NCBI GenBank assembly: GCA_965197665.1
Contig: CBDANO010000005.1
Coordinates: forward strand, 248,001-312,000
Source: CBDANO01 sp965197665
GTDB lineage: Bacteria > Chloroflexota > Dehalococcoidia > Lucifugimonadales > UBA3495
DNA length: 64,000 bases
Direction of reading: 5' to 3'
Part shown: piece by piece, positions 16,107 through 25,231 of the stretch
How positions within the stretch are numbered: the first letter of the stretch is position 1
Layout: every line of letters starts with the position of its first letter
Translations under genes and position numbers: made by a program
The notes under the pieces: generated by a model
The model's database searches: none
The model's input: the letters and a program-made list of their open reading frames with translations, nothing else
Told to the model about the DNA's origin: nothing

Positions 16107-17351
16107 TCAAACGATCCCTTGCTCTTGAAGCCGGGCCAGTTCCTCCGGACTGAGACCTAACACCTTGGTAAACACCGTTTCATTGTCATAGCCCAAGGGC
16201 ACGGAGCCCCGCCATACTTTACCCGGCGTCACCGAAAACTTGGGGGTTATGCCCACACCCTTGACCTTCCGGCCCAAGTTGATGTCTTCCCACTCGATGT
16301 GCATGTTTCGCATCTCGTAGTGGGGGTCTTGGGCCATGTCCCGGGGAGTCATTATGGGGCAGCTGGCTACTTGGGCCGCGTTCATAGTCTCCACCACTTG
16401 GGCGATGGTCCGCTCTTCCACCCAACCCCGCAATATGGCGTCGAACTCTATCCCTTCTATTGCATCGGGCTCGAGCCTGGCTATCTGCCACCTCTCCTCG
16501 TCGGGGTCCAAGTCGAGCACTCGGCAGACCCGGTTGAATACTGTACCCACCGCAGCGACGATTACCCAACCGTCCTTGGCTTGGAATACGTCGTACGGCT
16601 GGAAAAGGCCCGCTTTGTTCCCGGAGCGACCCCGTTCCAACCCCAACTCGTAGAAAGCTACCATCGTGCCCGCCAGGATGTGGTGGACCGCCTCGTATTG
16701 GGCTACGTCGATCACTTGGCCCTCGCCGGTGCGTTGAGCGTAGATGTAGGCGGCCAGGGACGACCACAAGCAAAACAGGGACGTAATCCGGTCTCCAATC
16801 CAAGGGGCGGCCCGCACCGGCGGCTCCGGGTCGGGGAACCCGGTCAGGTTCATCATCCCTCCGAAGGCTTGGCCGATGAAATCATAGGACGCCCGGCCCA
16901 GGTAATCGGGGTGACCGTTTTGTCCGTACCCGGATACGTGGGCGATGACGACCCGGGGGTTGGCTTCAAGGACCGTTTGGTCGTCCAGTCCCCACTTGGC
17001 GTAGGTACCGGGGATAGAGGCCTCCATCCAGATGTCGGCCTGAGAGATAAGGCCCAGGAACAGCTCCTTGCCTTGGGGGGCGCTCAGGTCCAAGGTAATG
17101 TGATGAGTATTGCGGCGGTCCTGCACCCAGCCGGCGGCGGTACCGGGGTGTTCACCGTCCTCTATAGGAAATTCCAGGTTTCTCCATACGTCGCCGACTC
17201 CGGGCCGTTCGATCTGGACCACCTCGGCCCCCATTTCGGCGGCCATGGCAGCGGCGAAGGGCTGAGCGATAATGGTGCCGGTGGAGACGATGCGAATTCC
17301 TTGGAGCGCGCCGAACTGCTCCGACTGTAGCGCCGGCCTGTTTGACACCAT
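16107..17351 (-). CDS. CaiB/BaiF class III CoA-transferase, copy B
   Basis: Moves CoA between carboxylic acids through an Asp-bound acyl intermediate. 414 aa. The family start LQGIRIVSTGTIIAQPFAAA is clear, followed by GAEVVQIERPG, YGQNGHPDYLGRASYDFIGQ with the likely catalytic Asp in SYDFIG, then the G-rich TGEGQVIDVAQYEA. The gene immediately upstream is a close paralogue of identical length. Its leader consists of a tandemly duplicated 55-bp unit that ends in the ribosome-binding site. The acid substrates are unknown; alkyl- or aryl-acid degradation is the usual role. Confidence 0.93.
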   Translation of the reverse strand: MVSNRPALQSEQFGALQGIRIVSTGTIIAQPFAAAMAAEMGAEVVQIERPGVGDVWRNLEFPIEDGEHPGTAAGWVQDRRNTHHITLDLSAPQGKELFLGLISQADIWMEASIPGTYAKWGLDDQTVLEANPRVVIAHVSGYGQNGHPDYLGRASYDFIGQAFGGMMNLTGFPDPEPPVRAAPWIGDRITSLFCLWSSLAAYIYAQRTGEGQVIDVAQYEAVHHILAGTMVAFYELGLERGRSGNKAGLFQPYDVFQAKDGWVIVAAVGTVFNRVCRVLDLDPDEERWQIARLEPDAIEGIEFDAILRGWVEERTIAQVVETMNAAQVASCPIMTPRDMAQDPHYEMRNMHIEWEDINLGRKVKGVGITPKFSVTPGKVWRGSVPLGYDNETVFTKVLGLSPEELARLQEQGIV

Positions 17352-17461
17352 GTAGTTCCTCCCCTTTCGTATCTAGCCAACAAGTGTAGCAGGCGGCTCT
17401 GGGAAAGTAGTTCCTCCACTTTCGCGTCCAGCCAACAAGTATAGTAGGCAGCCCTGGAAAA
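17352..17461 (-). repeat. Tandem 55-bp duplication of a promoter/RBS module
   Basis: Units 17352-17406 and 17407-17461 abut exactly and differ at only about nine positions. On the - strand each contains a -10-like element (TATACT in the distal, TACACT in the proximal copy) and the ribosome-binding site GGAGGAAC. The proximal unit ends directly at the start codon of the CoA-transferase gene. Confidence 0.85.
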
Positions 17462-17498
17462 ACTTGGCCCGGCCGCGGCTGCCGGGCGTTCGACGGGC

Positions 17499-18743
17499 CT
17501 AGATGACGCCCTGTTCTCGAAGACGGTCGAGGTCCGGTGCGGTCAGTCCTAAGAGACGCCCAAACACCAGCTCGTTATCGTATCCCAAGGGAACCGACCC
17601 CCTCCACACCTCCCCGGGCGTTAGCGAAAACTTGGGGGTTATACCCACCCCTTTGACCTTCCTGCCAAGATTGACGTCATCCCACTCGATGTGCATGTTT
17701 CGCGCCCGGTAGTGAGGGTCTTCCGCTATGTCCTTGGGGGTCATAATCGAGCAGCAGGCCACTTTCGCCGCGTTCATTATCTCCACGGTTTCCGCGATGG
17801 TCCGCACCTCTATCCAACCCCGCAAGATAGCATCGAATTCGATGCCTTCCATGGTGTCGGGTTCCCGGCCCGCTATTTGCCACTTCCGGTCTTCAGGGTC
17901 CAGGCCCAGCACCCGGCAGACCCGGTCGAACCCGGTACCAACTCCGGCAACGATCACCCAGCCGTCTTTGGCTTGGAACACGTCATACGGTTGGAGTATG
18001 CTGGCTTTGTTACCGGAGCGCTCCCGCTCCAGCCCCAACTCATAGTAGGCGACCATGGTACCGGCGAGGATGTGATGGATCGCCTCGTACTGGGCCAAGT
18101 CGATCACCTGGCCCTTGCCGGTGCGTTGGGCGTAAATGTAAGCCGCCAAAGTCGCCGACAAGCAAAATAGGGCGGTGATGCGGTCACCGATCCAGGGCGC
18201 GGCGCGCATCGGCTGGTCCGGTTCGGGAAACCCGGTCAGGTTCATCATGCCGCCGAAGGCTTGGGCGATTACGTCGTAAGAAGCCCGTCGCAGGTAATCA
18301 GGGTGGCCGCTTTGTCCATAACCGGACACGTGGACAATGACCACGCCGGGATTGACCCTCAAGACGGTGTCGTCGTCGAGGCCCCAGTTGCGGTACGTGC
18401 CGGGGATAGAGCTTTCCATCCATATATCCGCCTGGGAAATCAGGCCGAGGATGAGCTCCCTCCCCTTAGGAGTGCTCAAGTCCAAGGTGACGTGATGGGA
18501 GTTGCGGCGGTCTTGCACCCAACCAGCGGCGACTTCGGGTTGGCCGGCTTCGGACATGGGAAACTCCTGGTTCCGCCATACGTCGCCCACCCCCGGACGC
18601 TCGACTTGTACTACTTCCGCTCCCATCTCGGCAGCCATGGCGGCGGCAAAGGGTTGAGCCACCACAGTACCGCTGGAAATGATACGTATGCCCTGTAGGG
18701 GGCCAAAGCGCCGGGATTGCAGCCGGACTCTTTCCGTAGCCAC
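17499..18743 (-). CDS. CaiB/BaiF class III CoA-transferase, copy A
   Basis: 414 aa and colinear with the neighbouring copy, sharing most residues by eye. Motifs: LQGIRIISSGTVVAQPFAAA, AEVVQVERPGVGDVWRN, YGQSGHPDYLRRASYDVIAQ with the presumed catalytic Asp, and PIMTPK-like SIMTPKDIAEDPHY near the C-terminus. GTG start with GGGGAG 7 nt upstream. Both copies look intact, so they may form a heteromer or serve related acids. The gap to copy B is filled by the duplicated promoter module, suggesting separate control of copy B. Confidence 0.93.
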   Translation of the reverse strand: MATERVRLQSRRFGPLQGIRIISSGTVVAQPFAAAMAAEMGAEVVQVERPGVGDVWRNQEFPMSEAGQPEVAAGWVQDRRNSHHVTLDLSTPKGRELILGLISQADIWMESSIPGTYRNWGLDDDTVLRVNPGVVIVHVSGYGQSGHPDYLRRASYDVIAQAFGGMMNLTGFPEPDQPMRAAPWIGDRITALFCLSATLAAYIYAQRTGKGQVIDLAQYEAIHHILAGTMVAYYELGLERERSGNKASILQPYDVFQAKDGWVIVAGVGTGFDRVCRVLGLDPEDRKWQIAGREPDTMEGIEFDAILRGWIEVRTIAETVEIMNAAKVACCSIMTPKDIAEDPHYRARNMHIEWDDVNLGRKVKGVGITPKFSLTPGEVWRGSVPLGYDNELVFGRLLGLTAPDLDRLREQGVI

Positions 18744-18857
18744 AGAATATCTCCCCGGTGAGAGCGTTTAGACGGGCTCAGGCAGCCGGAAGACTGAACG
18801 GTTGTCTCCGCTGCCGCTCAGGGTGACGATGAAGGGGCGCCGGCTCGGCCCAAGGGC

Positions 18858-20042
<1,185 letters not shown>

Positions 20043-20179
20043 TGACCATACCTCTTTATAAAGCCGGGTACGGAACCATACCAAGTATACCAAACCAGCG
20101 CCTCGTCAACTCAAACTTAATCGGTCTAAATGGGCGTGTCAAAAGCGACTTATATACTTAATTACCCGGGAGTAAGTAG

Positions 20180-20383
20180 ATGACCGGCAGCAATGACGAC
20201 ATACCCCAATTGGTCCGGGAATACAACGACAACGCAGGAACTCTTACGGCCTCCCGGGCTTTCCTCAATCAACTCCCCAAGAACCTTAGGGAATTGGCTC
20301 GAGTCATAGACGAAGCCGAGGCCAATCTCCACGTCGAAGATGGCAGCTTCGTTGATGTGCACCGGGATATTCACGACCAATGA
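20180..20383 (+). CDS. Small unknown protein, 67 aa
   Basis: Acidic, probably helical (LVREYNDNAG, LNQLPKNLRELARVIDEAEANL), with no Cys or membrane segment. ATG preceded by GGGAG at 8-nt spacing, with a TATACT-like element at 20153-20158. It lies in a gene-poor stretch between the FIST gene and the lipoprotein pair. I do not recognise it, and the region shows marks of a mobile remnant. Confidence 0.45.
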   Translation: MTGSNDDIPQLVREYNDNAGTLTASRAFLNQLPKNLRELARVIDEAEANLHVEDGSFVDVHRDIHDQ

Positions 20384-20525
20384 CTCAGCAAGCCTATTTT
20401 GCCATGCGACACCTCGGAACGCTTGGCGGCTACCTTGTCGGTATATCGGGCAGCCGCAGTACGAAGGAGGGAACTACAAAAACGCTTGCGGCAAGTCGGG
20501 CTGTCCAACTTGAGATAGGCCCCAG

Positions 20526-20720
20526 TCACCTAGCGACCGGTCGGTCTCCGTCCCAAGTGCAATACTTGCTGAAATACTCCATACCGGAGCGAATCGTCTC
20601 AAAATCCGTTGAATGGTTGGCGTCCCAAGCCGCCGCTCGGCACTCCCCGTCCGGATCACCACACGCGCTGGCCGCAAACATCAAGAGGGCGACGATCAGG
20701 ATTAAGATTAGAACCCTCAC
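20526..20720 (-). CDS. Small predicted lipoprotein
   Basis: A 64-aa protein with a textbook lipoprotein signal: a short basic start, hydrophobic LILILIVALLMFA, and the lipobox ASAC at about residue 20. The mature part is about 45 aa (DPDGECRAAAWDANH) and has two further Cys that could pair. It starts with GTG overlapping the stop of the 59-aa gene (GTGA), so translation is coupled. A longer + strand ORF over the same bases has no such features and is rejected. Function unknown. Confidence 0.6.
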   Translation of the reverse strand: MRVLILILIVALLMFAASACGDPDGECRAAAWDANHSTDFETIRSGMEYFSKYCTWDGDRPVAR

Positions 20721-20896
20721 CGAGCCACTCGCGCGCCCGGCTCGAAATCATCATCTAGCCAGCGGACAAAGTGCCGGACATGCAGCCGGTATGTTGCTTT
20801 GCTGTGGTCGGTCATATCGGATGACTCCACTTCCGTAACCCATTGCTCTTGGACCTGTTTGATGATGTCCAAGGTCACGTGGTCCACTTTGGCCAT
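20717..20896 (-). CDS. 59-aa protein resembling an integrase core-binding (SAM-like) domain
   Basis: The peptide runs from MAKVDHVTLDII through WVTEVESSDMT and HSKATYRLHVRHFVRW to the stop. The pattern T-x-x-x-Y-x-x-x-V-x-x-F-x-x-W-L followed by an acidic stretch is typical of the N-terminal SAM-like domain of tyrosine recombinases. No catalytic domain follows, because the frame stops and overlaps a lipoprotein start (GTGA). It is either a truncated integrase or a small DNA-binding protein. ATG start with only a weak AGAGAGATAGGA upstream. Confidence 0.5.
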   Translation of the reverse strand: MAKVDHVTLDIIKQVQEQWVTEVESSDMTDHSKATYRLHVRHFVRWLDDDFEPGARVAR

Positions 20897-21313
20897 GTCC
20901 TATCTCTCTCTGTTATGTCGGAGAAGCTGTCCATAGGCCTACAAATGGGGGCAAGGCCTTTTGCTAAGGGACGCTGTTCCGGGCAAGTCGGGCCTTCGAA
21001 CAAGCAACCCCCTGGCATACCCAGGTGGCACCCCTGGCTGCCGGCTGACTGGTCGGAGAAGCTAGGCCTCTGTGTTCCGAAGTCCCCTTGAACGGCCGCC
21101 CAATCCGCGATAAGGGCTGGTGGGCCGCCTAGCTGCCGACCGTGGGGCGAGGGCGGGGATGCCCTCGTCAGCCAGGGACCAAAGCTCCGGCAGCCAGGAC
21201 CTTTATAACGTCACCTCGGCCTTGCCGCGGTCATCTCAAAGCCTTTCCCGTTGTCACCCCTAGGGACGGCCTTCAAGGCCCACCCGGCATTGAGAATGAC
21301 AAGGCACCGGCGG
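20897..21313. other. Gene-free stretch between the small genes and rho
   Basis: No ORF with a convincing start or family pattern, and no RNA gene, is recognisable. A short palindrome (GGCCTTGAAGGCC on the - strand, near 21268-21280) lies about 35 nt beyond the rho stop but has no T-run. The ribosomal protein gene rpmE, which often follows rho, is not here. Confidence 0.5.
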
Positions 21314-22603
21314 CTAGGCCTCTTTGTTGAGGTTGGCTAGGAACTCCGCGTTGCTGTTAGACTTGGACAAGCGTTCCAAGACGCGCTCGGTGGCGCCGGA
21401 GGTGCCATCATTGGAGATAAGGCTGACCATGCGCCGCAGCAGCCATATCTGCTTGAGAGTCTCCTCTTTGAAGAGCAATTCCTCGCGCCGGGTGCCGCTT
21501 CGGACGATGTCGACGGCCGGGAAATACCGCCGCTCGGCCAATCGACGGTCCAAGTGGAGCTCCATGTTGCCCGTGCCCTTGAACTCTTCGTAGATAACTT
21601 CATCCATACGGCTGCCGGTGTCGATCAAGCAGGTCGCGATGATGGTCAGACTGCCGCCCTCCTCGATATTCCGAGCGGCACCCAAGAACTTTTTGGGCGG
21701 GTAGAGCGCGACGGGGTCGATGCCGCCGGAGAGGGTGCGCCCGCTGGTGGGCACCGCTAGGTTGTAGGCCCGGGTAAGGCGGGTGATGCCGTCCAGCAGA
21801 ATAACCACGTCTCGCCCCAACTCCACCAGCCGCTTGGCCCGCTCCAAAGCCAACTCCGCCATGCGGCACTGTTCTTCCACCGATTCATCGAAGGTGGAAG
21901 CAAAGACCTCACCGGCCACAGCCCGCCGCATGTCAGTCACTTCCTCCGGCCGTTCTCCGATCAGGGCCACCATGAGCAGAGCGTCAGGGGAGTTGGTGAT
22001 GACGCCGTTGGCTATCTGCTTCAGCATGGTGGTCTTGCCGGCCTTGGGGGGAGAAACTATCAGGCCTCTTTGTCCCAGCCCAATGGGAGAGAACAGGTCC
22101 ACCATTCGGGTGGCCAGGTCTCCGGCCCGGGTCTCCAGGACGATTTGCTCCTGGGGAAAGATGGGGGTCATCTGCTCGAAGACGGTGCGGTATCTGCTGT
22201 TCCCCTGTTCGGGGTCCATTTCGTTGATTTTTTCCACCCGCACCAGCCCGAAGTACCTTTCCCCTTCCTTGGGGGGCCGCACTTGACCCGACACGGTGTC
22301 CCCGTTTCGTATCCCAAAGCGCCGTATTTGCGATTGAGATATATACACGTCACCTGAAGTCGCTTGGGGAGAGACCTGGCGGAGAAAGCCGTAACCTTCG
22401 TCCATGATCTCCAAAATACCCGAGGCGACCAGGGACTGCTGAGCGGAGGCCAACTGGAACAACCGGCTGAGCAGGTCCTCCCGGCGCAAATTGGCCAGAG
22501 CCGCTCCGTCCGTCATGCCGGCGTCTTGGGCTATGACCAAGAGCTCGTCCTTGCTCTTGCTCCCCGTCTCTGCCACGTCTATGGTCCGCTGTGTTGTCGC
22601 CAT
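21314..22603 (-). CDS. rho: Transcription termination factor Rho
   Basis: Hexameric RNA-dependent ATPase that ends transcription at Rho-dependent sites. 429 aa. It has the N-terminal Rho-N helical domain (LLVIAQDAGMTD), then the cold-shock-like RNA-binding domain (ILEIMDEGYGFLR, DVYISQSQIRRFGI). The ATPase core carries the P-loop SPPKAGKTTML, ALIGERPEEVTDM, VVILLDGITRL and the R-loop/secondary RNA site VPTSGRTLSGGIDP. The ATG at 22603, with AGAGGTG just upstream, was chosen over an upstream frame opening at 22819. It follows the transaldolase gene by 77 nt. Confidence 0.97.
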   Translation of the reverse strand: MATTQRTIDVAETGSKSKDELLVIAQDAGMTDGAALANLRREDLLSRLFQLASAQQSLVASGILEIMDEGYGFLRQVSPQATSGDVYISQSQIRRFGIRNGDTVSGQVRPPKEGERYFGLVRVEKINEMDPEQGNSRYRTVFEQMTPIFPQEQIVLETRAGDLATRMVDLFSPIGLGQRGLIVSPPKAGKTTMLKQIANGVITNSPDALLMVALIGERPEEVTDMRRAVAGEVFASTFDESVEEQCRMAELALERAKRLVELGRDVVILLDGITRLTRAYNLAVPTSGRTLSGGIDPVALYPPKKFLGAARNIEEGGSLTIIATCLIDTGSRMDEVIYEEFKGTGNMELHLDRRLAERRYFPAVDIVRSGTRREELLFKEETLKQIWLLRRMVSLISNDGTSGATERVLERLSKSNSNAEFLANLNKEA

Positions 22604-22680
22604 GGTCACCTCTTTAATTGTTTTGGGTCCATCGACCGGAGGCCCGGTAGAAGGCCCACTCGGGTCTCTATCGCCGGTTG

Positions 22681-23340
22681 TTAGCGTCCGCCCGCCTTCT
22701 GCCAATCGGCGGTGAACCGAGCTACTCCCGCGTCGGTCAAGGGATGCTGCGCCATTTGCAGCAGTATCTTGTAGGGCACAGTCGCTATGTCGGCCCCGGC
22801 TTTGGCTGCCTGACTGCAATGCAGGCCGTTACGGATTGAAGCCGCCATTACCATTGTCGCAATACCGTAGCTACGGTAAACGGAAACTATTTCGGCGACC
22901 AACCCCATCCCGTCTTGGCCCACGTCGTCGAGACGCCCCACGAAGGGGCTGACCACCGTCGCCCCGGCTTGGGCACCCAACAGGGCTTGGTTGGAAGAAA
23001 AGCAGAGGGTCTGATTTATCTTGACTCCCTCTCCCGCCAGCTTGGATATAGCCTCGAAGCCGTCGGTCGTGCTGGGTATCTTCACCCATGGGTTTGGAAT
23101 CCAGTCCGCGATATCCCGGCCTTCGGATATCATGCCGGCGGCGTCCTGGCTGACCACCTCGATGGAAATTGGGCCGTCGACGATGTCGGATATCTCCCGC
23201 ACCGCGGCCTTGTAGCTTTCCCGGTCCCCGATGCCTTGAGAGGCCGCCAACGAAGGGTTGGTGGTAACTCCGCTTATGACTCCCAACCGGACGCCGTCCC
23301 GGATATCCTGGATGTTGGCCGTATCCAAAAACAACTTCAC
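22681..23340 (-). CDS. tal: Transaldolase / fructose-6-phosphate aldolase family
   Basis: A 219-aa short-type (TalC/MipB-like) transaldolase of the non-oxidative pentose phosphate pathway. Motifs: MKLFLDTANI, GVTTNPSL, the Schiff-base Lys in PWVKIPST (about residue 87), VKINQTLCFS, and SPFVGRLDD followed by ASIRN. The length excludes the long TalB type. The order pyrG-tal-rho is also known from other bacterial groups. The 3' end of pyrG and a duplicate of it lie just upstream. Confidence 0.94.
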   Translation of the reverse strand: MKLFLDTANIQDIRDGVRLGVISGVTTNPSLAASQGIGDRESYKAAVREISDIVDGPISIEVVSQDAAGMISEGRDIADWIPNPWVKIPSTTDGFEAISKLAGEGVKINQTLCFSSNQALLGAQAGATVVSPFVGRLDDVGQDGMGLVAEIVSVYRSYGIATMVMAASIRNGLHCSQAAKAGADIATVPYKILLQMAQHPLTDAGVARFTADWQKAGGR

Positions 23341-23371
23341 TTCGTCACTACTCCATCCATAGAGTTACTAA

Positions 23372-23455
23372 CGTCCAAGGGCAACTAAACCCAAATCGTA
23401 CCCACTTATAGATTTACTTACGCCCAAGGGCAAATCAACCAAACTCGTACCCATT
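23372..23455 (-). repeat. Duplicated 3' end of pyrG
   Basis: A stretch at 23421-23455, covering the last codons and stop of pyrG, is repeated in degenerate form at 23372-23405. Both contain CCAAGGGCAA and then TCGTACCCA (+ strand). The period is about 49 nt. The duplicate lies between pyrG and tal. Confidence 0.7.
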
Positions 23456-25087
23456 TCCCAAGGGCAACGGGCGCTGGGCGCCCTCCCTTATGGTCTGCTT
23501 AGCCTCGCCAACGAATTGGCTGAAAAGCGGATGAGGCCGGTTGGGCCGAGACTGGAACTCGGGGTGAAACTGGACGCCGACCATAAACGGGTGGCCCCGT
23601 ACTTCTCCGGTTTCCACGAGGTTGCCGTCAGGGGAGAGGCCGCCGACGATGAAGCCGCTATTGCCCAAGGCTTCCCGGTACCCGTTGTTTAGCTCGAACC
23701 GGTGCCGGTGCCGCTCGGAAATCAGGGGCGACTGGTACGCCGCCATGGTCAAGGTATTCTCTTGGGGAAGGCAGGGGTAGGCGCCCAAACGCATGGTGCC
23801 GCCCTTTGCGGTTACCGATTGCTGCTCGTCCATGATGTGAATCACCGGGTGCCGGGTATCCGGGTCAAGTTCGGACGAGTTGGCGCCCGCCAGGCTCAAT
23901 ACATTCCGGGCCCACTCGACCACCATCACCTGCAAGCCCAAACAAAGACCCAGGTAGGGGACTTGGTGTTCCCGGGCGTAGCGGACCGTCTCCACCATCC
24001 CTTCCACCCCCCGGGGGCCGAACCCGCCGGGCACTACGATGCCGCACGCGGTGGAAAGCAGGGCTTCCGCCCCGTCCCGCTCCACGTCCTCAGAATGAAT
24101 CCACTGGACCTCGATCTCCCGGTCGTGGGCCAACCCGGCGTGGCGCAGCGCCTCTTTCACCGAAAGATAGGAGTCCGGGTATTCGACGTACTTACCCACC
24201 AGGGCGATGGGGACCGTGTCGCTAATACCCTTCATCCGGTCCACCATGGCGGACCAATCGGCCATGTCCCTGGGATAACCATCCAGGCCCAAGGCATTCA
24301 AAACAATGTCGCCCAGACCCGCGGCCTCCAGGATCAACGGCACCTCGTATACGTTGTCAACCGTTTCCAGGGGAATTACCCCACTTCTAGGCACGTCGCA
24401 GAACAAGGAAATTTTGTCGCGAATCACGTCGGGCACCGGATGATCGCTGCGGCAGATGATCGCGTCCGGCTGGATGCCGATAGCCCGGAGTTCCTTGACG
24501 CTGTGCTGGGTCGGTTTGGTCTTCAGCTCTTGGGCACCCTGAATGTAGGGCAGGAGGGTCAGGTGCACGTAGAATACGTGGTCTCGGCCCACGTCGTTGC
24601 GTATTTGCCGGATAGCCTCCAAAAAGGGCAAGCCCTCGATGTCGCCAACGGTACCGCCTACCTCAACCACCACCACGTCGGCCCGCGCTTCGTTGGCCAC
24701 GCCAATGATCCGGTCCTTGATCTCGTTGGTGACGTGGGGGACGGTTTGTATGGTGCCGCCCAGAAATTCGCCTTGCCGCTCTTTACCGATCAGACCCAGG
24801 TACACTTGGCCGGCGGTCAAGTTTGAAGACCGGGTGAGCTCGATGTCGATGAACCGTTCGTAATGGCCCAGGTCCAGATCAGTCTCTCCACCGTCGGCGG
24901 TCACGAAGACCTCGCCGTGTTGATAGGGAGACATGGTACCCGGGTCGACGTTGAGGTAGGGGTCGAGCTTGATTACGGAGACGCTCAACCCTCGGCTTTT
25001 GAGGATGCGTCCAATTGAGGCGACGCTAATCCCCTTGCCGATGGAACTGACCACGCCCCCGGTGACAAATATAAACTTTGTGGGCAT
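23435..25087 (-). CDS. pyrG: CTP synthase
   Basis: Makes CTP from UTP, using glutamine and ATP. 550 aa. The amidoligase domain opens with KFIFVTGGVVSSIGKGI and continues with KLDPYLNVDPGTMSP and EVGGTVGDIE. The C-terminal glutamine amidotransferase domain has GLCLGLQ with the nucleophile Cys and VQFHPEFQSRP with the His/Glu pair. Start at the ATG at 25087 (MPTKFIF), where family homology begins. The upstream in-frame codons from 25135 look non-coding. First gene of pyrG-tal-rho on this strand. Confidence 0.97.
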   Translation of the reverse strand: MPTKFIFVTGGVVSSIGKGISVASIGRILKSRGLSVSVIKLDPYLNVDPGTMSPYQHGEVFVTADGGETDLDLGHYERFIDIELTRSSNLTAGQVYLGLIGKERQGEFLGGTIQTVPHVTNEIKDRIIGVANEARADVVVVEVGGTVGDIEGLPFLEAIRQIRNDVGRDHVFYVHLTLLPYIQGAQELKTKPTQHSVKELRAIGIQPDAIICRSDHPVPDVIRDKISLFCDVPRSGVIPLETVDNVYEVPLILEAAGLGDIVLNALGLDGYPRDMADWSAMVDRMKGISDTVPIALVGKYVEYPDSYLSVKEALRHAGLAHDREIEVQWIHSEDVERDGAEALLSTACGIVVPGGFGPRGVEGMVETVRYAREHQVPYLGLCLGLQVMVVEWARNVLSLAGANSSELDPDTRHPVIHIMDEQQSVTAKGGTMRLGAYPCLPQENTLTMAAYQSPLISERHRHRFELNNGYREALGNSGFIVGGLSPDGNLVETGEVRGHPFMVGVQFHPEFQSRPNRPHPLFSQFVGEAKQTIREGAQRPLPLGNGYEFG

Positions 25088-25231
25088 GCGCCTACGCGGG
25101 AGTTGGTTATTGGGGAGGCACGCTGCTGCGGCCAAAATTCATTGCTAACGCAATAGCACGGTAGGGCTGATAAGGAAGGGTGGAACTTGAAGGACGCTGC
25201 GGCGCGGGATCGATATGGGTCATTATAGGTG

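Noticed and set aside
20380..20838. 152-aa + strand ORF starting with ATGA overlap
   Set aside because: Lies opposite the lipoprotein and the 59-aa gene, both with better features; its composition looks like antisense coding.
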